In this document: positions 24,841 through 35,248 of the stretch, piece after piece
How the letters are laid out: the number at the start of each line of letters is the position of its first letter
Numbering within the stretch: position 1 is the first letter of the stretch
Assembly (NCBI GenBank): GCA_036674765.1
Contig: JARVKI010000149.1
Span: 1 to 64,000, forward strand
DNA from: Seiridium cupressi
Lineage: Eukaryota; Ascomycota; Sordariomycetes; Amphisphaeriales; Sporocadaceae
Reading direction: 5' to 3'
DNA length: 64,000 nt
Program-made: the position numbers and the translations under genes
The notes under the pieces: generated by a model
The model's database searches: none
The model's input: only the letters and a program-made list of their open reading frames with translations
Told to the model about the DNA's origin: nothing

Positions 24841-25923
24841 ATGGATAGATATTTAAACGATGACGATTTCTTGTGTGATGGAAATGTAGTTCCATGGTCT
24901 CGCTGCGAAGTCTTGCAGAAAGCAGAAACTTTGGACACTGCTGGCCTATTCGAAGCCAGGACGGACGAATATGAGAACCCGTCGGAATTGCACCCCATTC
25001 AGCTCAACAAGACAACGAGGGGTAGGCCGATCAAAAGAGACCTGGAGCCAGTGATCAAAAGTTGTGCAAGCGAGCAGCAAGCCGAAGAAACCTTCCCCTT
25101 TTTGAAACTGCCCTTCGAAATTCGGCTACAGATATACCAATGGGTGTATCTCACGCATCCGATCAAGCAGGCGCAACCGACACCCTGGTTCCCGAGACCG
25201 ACCTACAACAATTACTTCTTGAAGATTGTTCAGCCATATTTACGATTGACTACGAAAGAATGCGACGAGATGTCCCCTACGCCATCAGCTACCACTGCGA
25301 TTAGCTGTGAGATCAGAAAAGGGGAAGTAGATGCATTTTTGTTATCACCACATCGACCAATGGCCGGCATACCCTCCACGCTCCTGAGAGCGAATCGGCA
25401 GATCTACTACGAGATCCGGGACATGCCCCTCGTCCGAAACGAGTTCGTCTTCGTCAACTGGTTCGCCTCAGGCCTCTGGGCAGCGCGATCCTTCATGAAG
25501 GGCCTGAAGGCGTGGCAGCAGGAAAAGATGCGATACGTCCGCTTGGAGCTGCTGTCCAAGGACCTGGCGGGCACCTACGTAGAGGAGTGGCAGGAGCTGT
25601 GCAGGTTGTGGTCCGGCGGCCTTCGCGGGCTGCGGCTGAAGATCATGAGTGGAGGTTGTAACTTTGGGTCCCCGGTTCACGCATCGAGCAAGCCGGGTGC
25701 GCACACTGTCGAGGTGAGGGATGGCAATGGCAAGCTTATGCATTGGGTCGAGCATGGCTTGGGGTCTTTAAACCAGTTAGAAAAGCTTGAAGTGGAATTG
25801 CATATGGCTGATTGGGATAATGAGAGGAAGGTAGGGTGGTGTAATATGTTGTCGAGCGCGCTGAACGATATGAGGGGTGGTAATCAGCAGATCAAGGTCG
25901 TTTGTGTCGAGAAAAGCGCATAA
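24841..25923 (+). CDS. 2EXR-domain protein of unknown function
   Basis: A single-exon gene of 360 residues. Residues 85-101 (TFPFLKLPFEIRLQIYQW) are the F-box-like opening of the fungal 2EXR domain, and LLRANRQIYYEIR around residue 185 is the second hallmark of this large ascomycete family. After that come RYVRLELLSKD and a region with leucine-rich spacing (LKIMSGG, LEKLEVELHMADW) like other members. No transmembrane segment or signal peptide is seen. The N-terminal 80 residues are charged and not recognised. The family is greatly expanded in Pezizomycotina and its function is not established. A T27 run lies just 30 bp after the stop. Confidence 0.75.
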   Translation: MDRYLNDDDFLCDGNVVPWSRCEVLQKAETLDTAGLFEARTDEYENPSELHPIQLNKTTRGRPIKRDLEPVIKSCASEQQAEETFPFLKLPFEIRLQIYQWVYLTHPIKQAQPTPWFPRPTYNNYFLKIVQPYLRLTTKECDEMSPTPSATTAISCEIRKGEVDAFLLSPHRPMAGIPSTLLRANRQIYYEIRDMPLVRNEFVFVNWFASGLWAARSFMKGLKAWQQEKMRYVRLELLSKDLAGTYVEEWQELCRLWSGGLRGLRLKIMSGGCNFGSPVHASSKPGAHTVEVRDGNGKLMHWVEHGLGSLNQLEKLEVELHMADWDNERKVGWCNMLSSALNDMRGGNQQIKVVCVEKSA

Positions 25924-25953
25924 ATCAGACATGTAGATGCAAGCGTTCGGGGG

Positions 25954-25980
25954 TTTTTTTTTTTTTTTTTTTTTTTTTTT
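25954..25980. repeat. T27 homopolymer
   Basis: Twenty-seven consecutive T residues lie 31 bp downstream of the 2EXR stop codon, flanked by G5 and C-rich sequence. The exact length is likely unreliable. It could be a poly(A) relic of a minus-strand retrocopy, but no retroelement body is seen on either side. Confidence 0.85.
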
Positions 25981-27161
25981 CTCCCCTCCCAATATTGACC
26001 ACATGAACACGCATTATCTCCCCTTTTGAGTGAACTCCGTCTGGTGTCCTGAAGCTTGGCTTGGACCAACGCATGGAATAGTCTGCCTAGGCCGATGGCT
26101 GGATTTCCAACCTTTTGGATTATATTGTACATGTGGTCGGCGGCTCCGAGTCTCCTTGCAACGCCACTGATTTGGTTTGTCTCTCGCTATATATGAAGTC
26201 ATATAGATGCCGATGCCGACCTATCACCTCTATACCATTACATCAACCCAAGGATAAATCGGTGGTGGATCAAGAGTTTGAGGCACTGAAACCCTGACTC
26301 GCCCAGGTAGATGTGTAGATGCATCTACAGTTTTATTTAGTGGTTGAATATACACAGTATGTATCTGAACTGCTGTACAATTCACGAACAGCCCAGAGTG
26401 CGCCTCTCAAGTGTCTACGATGTTTATCGCGAGGGTCTGAATCACTGACCATCGATGATATATGTGAAATCACGATAGGTATGTAATCTGAGTAGGTCAG
26501 GTATACTGATATGGATTGGTGACAGTATATGGATGGTTGTAAACGTTGGATAAGAGTCGAGTGCCTTTCATGCCGCTACTACTGCAGTGAGGAATGGATT
26601 CTTCGAGACATTAAGTGCGAACCGCCACAATCTCCGCCGCATGTTCCTTGCATTTAAAATTGCAGTGGGTGTTGTTTCCTCCTAGAGCCCCGTAGGCCTC
26701 ATACACCAGGCCGTCGGAATGGGAACTACATAAAGCGAATGCCCAGGGCGAATCTGGCTGGGTACAGCTAACATGTCGGGATATCAACAAACCTGGTGTC
26801 AAAGCATAAAAGTTACGATCTTGAAGCTACTTGATGGGCAGCGAATCGGGGACTTTCGTTGCTGGCGAACAGGAAGCCGGAAGTGAAAGTATGCAGATGA
26901 CGCCTGTGCATGTGACTTCGTGCTGGCCGCCGATGACTCAGGCAGCTCTGCGACCAATCATGTCGTGCGATTGCGGAGAGGTCAGACGCGGAAACGAAAG
27001 TAATTGATGCGGCACAGCAGCAGCCGTCAATTCGAAACCAAATTTTTTTTTTGGCTCTTTCATCAACTTCCAAAAACTGCGAGGGTTTTTTAATCTAGCG
27101 AGCACCTGCGTCTGGGTCGATTGTAAGAGAGCAAGGTTGTCAGATCCATTTCTCAGCAACC
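25981..27161. other. Intergenic region
   Basis: About 1.2 kb without a supported gene. The segment 26200-26600 is AT-rich. The last 100 bp form the promoter and leader of the GFA gene. Confidence 0.5.
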
Positions 27162-27930
27162 ATGGAAGCACGTTGCCAATGCGGGGCTGTCAGATTCAAG
27201 ACGCCTCTGTCGAAACCGTTAGCACTGTAAGTCCAGGGCCTGCTCATTCTCGCAACCACTGGCAGCTAAGCTGAGATCTGCGACTTAGATACATCTGCCA
27301 TTGCGCAGAATGCCGAAGGCAGACGAGTTCCGCCTTTGGCACGTCAGCCATCTTCCCCAGGTTCGCCCTGCCTCAGACTGAGGAATTGGCCTGTTACTCG
27401 TAAGCCATGTAAGAGTGCCGGTGCCACCGAATGTATACTGATGGCAGAATAGACGACCTACTCCAAGTGGTCATACTCTCTACTGGTGCGCAACATTGAC
27501 CGACCGGATCCCCATACTATTGCTAATCATTGGAAGCTACTTTTGCAAAACATGCGGTTCGAGGCTGTTGCACACAACGCCGGTAGGTCGAGCCCGTCAT
27601 CTTCACAGTCGTTCCACAACTGATTCGTCTTATCAGGGTAAGAATGTGGTCTCGGTAAAGGGCGGCTGCCTCGATGGATTAGATTGGAAGAACGCAATCC
27701 ACATATGGACCAAATCTGCCATGGTTCCCATCCCTGAGGGATCCGAGTGCTATTCAGAGGAACCATCAGATTCCGAGTACTCTGCAACTCAAGAGACATT
27801 GGACCAGCCTGGTTTCCTGATAGGAAGTGGCGGCTTTCCGGAGCCAACAATGACCTCGGAGGTGGCCCAACTTACGAAGACAAAAGAAGGATTATGTGAA
27901 TTGAGTGGTGCCCATAGCCATGCCGTTTGA
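27162..27930 (+). CDS. GFA/CENP-V-domain zinc protein
   Basis: Five small exons, 27162-27226, 27289-27399, 27453-27485, 27537-27582 and 27637-27930, give 182 residues. Every junction restores the conserved GFA sequence. Zinc-ligand motifs appear in order: CQCGAV (residues 5-10), CHCAECRRQTSSAFG (about 25-39) and CKTCGSRLLH (about 72-81), followed by VSVKGGCLDGLDW and HIWTKSAM. This is the mononuclear/dinuclear zinc fold of glutathione-dependent formaldehyde-activating enzyme and CENP-V relatives. Ascomycete genomes carry many paralogs, mostly without known substrates, so an enzymatic role in S-hydroxymethylglutathione chemistry is not assured. The 33-nt third exon is unusually small. The C-terminal 50 residues are acidic and not part of the zinc fold. 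Confidence 0.85.
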
Positions 27931-28159
27931 TCACGACTCCCTGGCGCTTCCTGATGGGCAACTGCGGTTTTTTTTTTCCTTTGGGGTGGTGGTGGGGGGA
28001 AACAATATGCCATTACAAGAGAATTGTCTTATACCGCTCAAATTATTTGAACTATGAAATCGCAACTCAACAAGGTATCGTCACAAAAAAAAAAAAAACA
28101 GGGCAGTTGAACAGCTCGGCTCTACTACTGATTGCTAGCCAACCGCTCTCCGCTCTGTC
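27931..28159. other. Spacer with mononucleotide runs
   Basis: This short spacer holds a T-rich run near 27967, a G-rich run near 27985-28000 and a 13-base A run near 28085. Together with the T27 run at 25954 it shows local homopolymer accumulation. No gene. Confidence 0.5.
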
Positions 28160-29095
28160 TCATACTAGATCCTGCCGTTTGTCTGTTTTCTTCTTCTGTG
28201 GAGTGCTGACCCGGTGCGCTGTCAGAATGCTTGGTTGGGTCGAAGATATACAAGGGTAACTCCAGAAGGTTTGTCCTCTAGATGACAAGTGGCAGTCGCT
28301 CATAAAGCTGTGGAAAGGGGAAGACCGGACACGAATATCAGCAAGATGGCCAAGAAGAAGGGGCCGAGTGTCATGGCATAGAGTGCTTTGTACGCCTGCC
28401 ATTGAACGTACCCATCGGCGGCAGCGGACACGGTTATCACGTAAATAGCTACGGGGGTCAGTTTGCTAGTTTTGTAGATTTACCAAAATTGACCTACCGA
28501 ATTGAATGATCTCTCCGAAGTAGTTGGGATGCCGACTCCAGGAGAAGAACCCCCTATCGCAGATGGCGGACTCGTCATTCCGTTGCCGAAAGATAGACCT
28601 TTGTACATCGCTTACGCTCTTCTTGATAAATTCGACGGCGAAGAGGACTACGCCCGTGATATCCCGCCCGGTGCCGAATGACGCTCGAGGATAGCGTTGG
28701 ACATTGGGCGAGATCAGGACCATCACAGGCAACGAGACAGTCCAGACCCAGACCATCCGAAAGAGCCATAATCCCAGAAAAGGGAAGAACTTGTTGCGCT
28801 TGTCATCGAAACGGTCGTCTTTGCCCGTATTCTTCTCGATAGCTTTTACTTTCAAGTTTGACAAGCTAACAGGTCGGTAATGTTCTGTGTGGGGATTTCA
28901 CCTGCGAACCCCCTTAGCTGATGTAGCCTCAGACTTTGCCAGCGGCACAAACTTTGTCGTGTTGACAATCATCACACTTGCATTGCAGTGGCCAGCATCA
29001 TGCTCGCCAGGTCATCGCCTCGCTCTTTATCATGGTCTGGGGTGCCCGCTTGTCGGGCTTCTTTGCTCTTCCGAATCCTGAAGGAAAATTTGGTA
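28160..29095 (-). pseudogene. DUF1295 (steroid-5-alpha-reductase-like) pseudogene split by a small inversion
   Basis: The C-terminal two thirds of a DUF1295 membrane protein read on the minus strand: TGKDDRFDDKRNKFFPFLG near 28840, then MVWVWTVSLP, FGTGRDITGVVLF, SWSRHPNYFGEI, and after an intron (28498-28448) AIYVITVSAAADG and YALGPFF-like sequence. The N-terminal third reads on the plus strand at about 28890-29090: LADVASDFASGTNFVVLTII, QHHARQVIASLFIMVWGARL and LLFRILKEN. Flipping about 28840-29090 would make one minus-strand gene. Other lesions are visible. The plus-strand part has two frame shifts and no start codon. On the minus side the QERPGAKKR-type region before PFPQLYERLP is missing, with a frame change there, and a TAG interrupts LPLVI. 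It is a decayed gene. Confidence 0.8.
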
Positions 29096-32000
29096 GGCAA
29101 TTGTGATAAGAATCGTAATCGCCAGTTAGTAATCATCGAGGACATGGATGGCGCCAGCCATATTGAAGGATTTACACGTCTCGCGATACCCTAAAGTTGA
29201 GCTTGGAGCTCTTGGAGGACTCCTTTAGTCTACGTTTGGGTGCTTCGATGCCTCTGCTCTAAATCGCCCCTCAGTGGATATGAAACTCGGCAGTTGGAGG
29301 CTCTAGTTTCAATTATGGTCCGATGTTTCTTCTCCTTCTCGTCTTTTTTCTTGAATGCAATATCTCCAGCGTTCAGTTTGAATCGTTGTGGTGCAACATG
29401 CGAAATAATCACATTTATACGTTGAATTCAATGGCAACGATGATGACCGATATTAGTGGTTGATACAATATATGTAGCGATCGAAGCTCTGGCGCCAGCA
29501 TTGCGAATCATAGAGGCACAGCTGCCTATGAACGCTAGCACTAAATAGCACCTCGCACTCGGACGGAGGACCCCAGTCTAGCCTTGCATGATGTCATCGA
29601 TTTCTGTATACAATTACTGCCGAATGCTCTCGTACGGTCGCGCACTTGGTTCGCGGCCAGTCCGTAATTTTATGTGTTAAATAATTGAAACAAGTATGTG
29701 TTGGAAAGTCTGTCTGAATACAACATTCAACGTCTGTTGTCGCTCTAAGCACCGAAGAAAAGCTTGAAATGGTTTTCAGTTATCAAGGTTGGAGCTGTCA
29801 CTCAAATTCCTTTGCCAGAACGAGCAAGCGAAACTAGACCGCATGCTCGAACAACACAAGGTCCCTAATATCTTGACCTTGTAATTATTATTATAATACT
29901 CTTCAAGGTTCATGTGTGGCTCATAGTGCTATATCTCGGGGCAGAAACAGTGTCATGAAATGCCCAGCCCCATTAGTGTCTGCGAAAAAACCCCAGCTAT
30001 GCTCGATGATGGAACGTGGGAAGACGTGCGCAAAATATCATAACGAATGGCATTTGAAATTATGGTCGTGAGCACGGAAGTCTGCAACAATGATCCTTAA
30101 AAGGTTGTCAAGCTGTTAATTACATTGTATTTATAGTCATCAATTGTGAGCGAGCCACTAGCTGTAAGCTGAGACTATGTCTCACACTATATACTAATCA
30201 AACCCGATAGTGCTATACTTTATGGAGTATGCGAGCATACTGAGGAGGTAATTTTGTACCGTAGATAAAGAATACATTATAATTATAATAATTGGCAATA
30301 AGCACCATGGTAAAAATTGCGATGTGTCGGCGGATTTTCTTCCGCCTGAAATAACCCACCAGATGATGGCAGGCGCGGAAATTTTCGCCGAATCGAGGAG
30401 TACGACTGAGGACTGATGAACTTTCGTCGGACCGATTGACGACATATAAGTTAAGGTTTCCCCAAAGAACTGATTAATTGGTAGTGCATGGCAGCGTGTC
30501 TCACCGCCGCTAAAATATTTAACCAAACAGACCCCTTTCTTTCCACGCAGGAAGGATGGGGAAATCAGCCTTGATCTGTTATAAAAAACTTTGAGCTTTC
30601 TTTTACTTCCACTCTAATAACATCCAGCCATGCCGCTAAATAGTTCTGTGCTAAACGTCTAGTTCTATACGAGTCACTCGGATACCCACTAGGTCGACAT
30701 TCACACTAATCTGATTGATGTGTTCTAGACAGCGTCTACTTGTTTTTAATTCCTATAAAACTGGCGCCTTAAAGCCTTAATCAGCCTCCATGACGGACGG
30801 CAACTAATCAACAACTTGAATAAGCTACGAATGATGAGAGAGAGCCCGAGCATCAATTGGTGGCGTAGCTCAAATTTACGGGAAGGCTAGTTGGCAGCTT
30901 CGGTTGCATGAGTGAACTGATGGTTATGCAGGGGAAGGCTGCTTCGGAAGCGAACACGAATGAATTCAGCTCACCAGGGCAGCGCGTCTCTGAAATCGAC
31001 GGCGCTCACGTGGGTCTTCTCAACGTTGTCACGGATGTTGGAAGCAGTGTTGGTACTCTCACCTTGGATACTATCAGTACCATTCCCCCTTGTGCTGGTA
31101 ATGTAAACCCACAGGCCTGAATAGTACTCACAACAAAGCAGCCAAATACTGCCCATCTAGATTGGTAGCCCCCAGAATTCGGCCTCAAAGGTCAGAAGCA
31201 TGAGAATAAGATTTGTTGGGGGCTTGGGAGAAAAGGAAACACCGGAATTATAAGAAAATGGTTTCGAGTAAAAGCTACCAATCAACAATTACTAGGAGCC
31301 AGCTGTGCTTATCTTGTCGAACTGTTCAGCTTCTCACACAATTTAGGACCTGATGTGAACAGTGCCACTTGAAATTGGGCGCATAGTTCACGCGAGGCCA
31401 AGGAGCTGACACGTGCTTGGGTGCTCTATTTGGTGGAGGGAGCTTCACACCTCGTGTAGCGACCACACGTCTCCAAAAACACCTTCCAATAGACGGCTGG
31501 TCAACATGAGTGGATTGATCCACGTCGAATCAGCACCGCGCTTCAGCCCAGATGATGGCGGAAGACAGCCTGCAAAGCCCCGAATGAGTTCGCGCTGGAA
31601 GCTCAGGGGGTGATTGGGCCAGGTCAACTCCGCGTGTCTGTCGATATGCAGGGTGGTATGCCTCGAGTTACCTGGCACGGCAGCATCTCGCCTACATCTT
31701 CCCATAAGCGCCTAAACACTGTGCGCAAAGGGCCGTCAGAGCCCAACGCCGAGTTCGACCACTGACAGCATGATAATGATGCCGATTCTGGTGCAATTGT
31801 GAGAGATCTTTTCCCACTCCACCCACCCTGGTCTAGTCGACGATCCTGCCTGCCAACTGGGGGACAACAGGGGTTCGTTGCAGCCAGTGCTGCGGCAATT
31901 GCGTGCTGAAGAGTTATAGTAATGCAGTATGATTCCTGTCCAGATTGGGTCTCGGTGAAGGAAGGCGGCTTGGAAGCCTCACCTCGGGCCGACCAGCCAT

Positions 32001-33319
32001 GACAGGAATAGAACCCCGGGCCCATGAGCGTGCCTCCGCATGCATGGCATTATAGAACTGTTCAGGGAGCGAATCCCCACAACCATCAAAGCATGATAGT
32101 GATAGGTGAGTGCTTTTGGAATGCTCTGCACTACGTTGCAATGCACGCGGAGTAGCCGCGGTTCCACCTATCCACCGAAAGACTAGAGGCATGCAAGCTG
32201 CAGAGATGCTTCACCGGACTGGCGTTGCTCCGACCTTTACCGAGCTGGAAAACCACTCAACAGTGCGTGGTGTTGCAGCGCTCTGCGATGGGGGCTGGGG
32301 TGGGCAGGATTCATTTTGCGGCATGACAAAAAAAGGAATCAGCCTGGTCCAAAGGAAGCCATCGTGTCGTGTGATGAGACGGCAGACTGCATCTAGGGCC
32401 AATCTGAATAGATAGATCTGTCGGGAACGCGCCCGGGACATGGACGAGGGCTTCACCCCCTTCCCCTTGCAAGCAACAGGCTTCCCTCGCCCAGACGGGC
32501 CAGACTGGAGTCTCCGTCGCCAGCAGGTAGCAGGGACGCGGGCGCGGACGGAAGAAAGCGGCAAAGAGGAAGAATTTATTGTGAGGCTGTCGCGCGAGGT
32601 GCAGAGTCGGACTGGGCCAGACCTAGGTACCTCACCTCTGCTCCGAGCAGCAGGTGATTGGCGCTGTTCAGGGTGACAGGAGAGGGGTCTGAATACAGCT
32701 CTGGCCGTCCATCTGGACGTGAGCAGCATAGATGATACGCCCACGTGGCGAGCCGCCGTAGCCTTGGCCGAAATTCCAGGCCATCAGGTCTGAATGGGTT
32801 TCCTGGATCGGTCGTATTGTTCATAAGCCCAAGAGCCCTTGGGAAGAGTCGCCCAGGTCTGCAGATAATTGTTATCGCGATCCTTACACACGAACGACGA
32901 GCACCAGCACCGACGGCACTTCCCTGTATTTCTGCCCCGGGCTTTCCTCGGCTACCGATACGCTGGCAACTGGCAACGAACTGGGTCTCGCTGAGGTTCG
33001 GCTTCCCCTGTAACAGGTAGACGCCCAGGCCCAGCACTAACTAGACGCTCGCGGGTACGGCAGCGGTACCGTACGGCACCGTGTCAAACGCGCTGCGCTA
33101 CATTTGCAGCTGCTCGGCCGGCAACTCTGATGAATTGAGGGGATTTTTCTTCCGGCTGAAAATCTGGTCACCCTGTGGCCTCCGGGTGTTGTGTTGCAGA
33201 TCCTGCGCTCGCTCGCTCACTGCACACGCCTTCCAAGGCGCGCTCGTAGATAGAGGGATCCCCATTGCCTCTTCTATGATGTAGCGGTCCTGACCTAGGC
33301 GCAAAGACCAGGAAGAAAA
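29096..33319. other. 4.2-kb gene-poor region
   Basis: No supported gene. Roughly 29400-30900 is AT-rich, with a TATAAAA at about 30580 followed by only a 10-codon ORF. From 31300 to 33300 the sequence is GC-richer with overlapping ORFs on both strands, none with a recognisable domain. A minus-strand stretch near 31090-31190 faintly resembles the start of a monocarboxylate-transporter-like MFS protein. The region looks like decayed coding or repeat DNA adjoining the broken DUF1295 gene. Confidence 0.5.
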
Positions 33320-33384
33320 ATGCACCCTGCACCCAGTCTAGCAGAGCTCTTGAAGTCGGATGATCCCCGCGCCCAGCCTCACCA

Positions 33385-33416
<32 letters not shown>

Positions 33417-35248
33417 CTGCTAATCAGTTGGACCAGCAGCATCAGCAAGATCAAATCGGCCGCGTCCAGTCCGCCGAGCTACGTTCTCCCGCCCGCCTCA
33501 ACTCGCCGCAGCCCATCAGGTACGTCTTGTCTGCCGGCGCTGCAGCCCTCCTCGGATTCCCGCAACGGCACGCTCCGTCGCCAGACTAACAACTCCACAG
33601 GAAAGACACCGGGTCCTCGACGTCCACCATCGCCACGGATGTGACGGCCACATCGAATGCTACCAGCGACAGCAACTCAACCGCCTATAGCGTCGAGTCT
33701 TCCCAGTCCATCTTTTCCGTTAAAGATGGCGCTGAGATCTCGGGCAACCGCCGCGCTAGTCGCCGGCGCACCGGCCCCCTCTCCGCCGCCCAGAGGGAGA
33801 AGGCTGCGGTAATGTCTATCCCACCTCAACCACAGTGAGTGACTGCTGACGAGCATTTGCTAGCTCATCCGAAAGCTGGGCGCCTGTGCAGATTGCCGCA
33901 GAAGGCGCGTCGCTTGCCACCCAAATCATCACAACATGACGTGGGAAGATGCCATTAGGAAATACCAGGCAGCTCATAGTCCCTTGCAAGAGCTCGCACC
34001 CTTGGCAGGGCGACCGAGCAGCCCTGCCCCCGGCTCCTTGAGGCACGCTTATATCCACGACTCTCAAGAGATGGATATCGACTCAACACCAACCCCGCCG
34101 ACTGCGCAAACTACGCCCGGCCGAGCGCCGTTGAGCGAATCCCGGATCCGGACACCGTTGCCCGTGGGGCCGCGCCTTGAGAAACCAATCTCTATGCCTC
34201 CACTAGCCGCGGCGCCGCCGCCTCTGCCAGTGTTGCCCAACATTGACTTCGTGAAATCGGAACTAGACACTGCGGCCGCAAGACACCTCTCTGGCCCCCA
34301 CACTGGCCGATATAGCGCTGTCGAGGCACTCCTTATTTGTTGGCAGGACGACGGCGGAGTCGAGGTCCTGTCTGCGGTAGAGGACCTGCGGGCAGCGTTT
34401 CAGGAATACTCATTCTCTTGCAAGGCGATCCGGATTCCACCGTCGTCGTCGGGCGTCTGTAAAAACTCACAGAGGTGGCTGTCACGCGAGATTAATGATT
34501 TCACGGAAGATAGGGACACAAGAGATGTGCTGAAGATCGTCTACTACAACGGGTGCACTTCCCTGGACGACGGGGAGATGGTCTTGGAAAGGTACGTCTT
34601 GTGGTCACTATCCTTGCCCCTGCAATGAACTCGCACTGATTTCGTGATAGTCCCTTGGACCATGAGCGATCCTCGATAATTCGGTGGAGCGGGATCCAGG
34701 AGTTCCTAGAAGGGGCGCGTTCGGATACGTTGGTAATATTCGACGCCGTCTATCATGCTTCTTCAAAGATGACTCGCCGGGAGGGAGTGTTGGAGTTGAT
34801 TGCCGCATCTGCATCTGAAGAACATCTGCGTTTTCTCGGCAGGAACACCTTTACGAGAGCACTAGTTCAACAGTTGCGGGCACGCGTAGCTCAACGCTTT
34901 CCGAATGCCCTGTCCGCAGCGGAAATGCACATAAAAGTATTGTCTGCATACTCCAAAATTGTTCAGGAGAAGCAATCCGAAGGCCAGCTGTCGAACATGC
35001 CTATACCTCTGCACCTGCAAATGTCAGGCAATTCGAAGCTGCCTTCAATTACGTTATACCCCCAGCAAGCTCACCCGCCACTGACGCCAAGCTTCAACCC
35101 AGAAGCCCCTGGCGGCCATCACTTGACACTGTCGATCAGAGTGGCCGACGAGAACCTCGACACCGACAGCTGGGTCGAATGGCTTCGCATGATGCCAGAT
35201 GGAGTCAAGGATGTAAAGGTGGCGGGTCCTTTCAGCACGTTTCGGTGA
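33320..35248 (+). CDS. PolyQ / LGACxxC / degenerate caspase-like protein
   Basis: Four exons, 33320-33519, 33601-33808, 33864-34591 and 34651-35248, give 577 residues. The N-terminus carries an 11-Gln run (from CAG/CAA repeats) and Ser/Thr-rich sequence. Residues 137-163 hold LIRKLGACADC, RRRRVACHP and HHNMTW, a Cys/His motif with a basic stretch common in ascomycete proteins and possibly zinc- or nucleic-acid-binding. Residues about 285-450 look like the fungal caspase-like domain: ALLICWQDD, LKIVYYNGC, RWSGIQEFLEGARSDTLVIF and FTRALVQQL. In active relatives these positions read YYGGH and LDCC. Here His is replaced by Cys367 and the Cys region is DAV (410-412), so a catalytic dyad is missing. 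The role is unknown; a scaffold or signalling protein is inferred. Confidence 0.72.
33383..33415 (+). repeat. CAG/CAA trinucleotide repeat coding for polyglutamine
   Basis: Eleven consecutive CAG/CAA codons make an 11-Gln tract in exon 1 of the caspase-like gene. Such tracts are length-polymorphic in fungi. Further Q-rich sequence follows (QLDQQHQQDQ). Confidence 0.9.

Noticed and set aside
27496..27930. Single-frame reading of the GFA gene beginning inside its third intron
   Set aside because: It retains two introns and loses the first two zinc-ligand motifs; the five-exon model restores all GFA motifs.
32211..33037. Minus-strand ORFs of 153-177 codons in GC-rich DNA
   Set aside because: No recognisable domain, no splice context, and similar-length ORFs overlap on the other strand.
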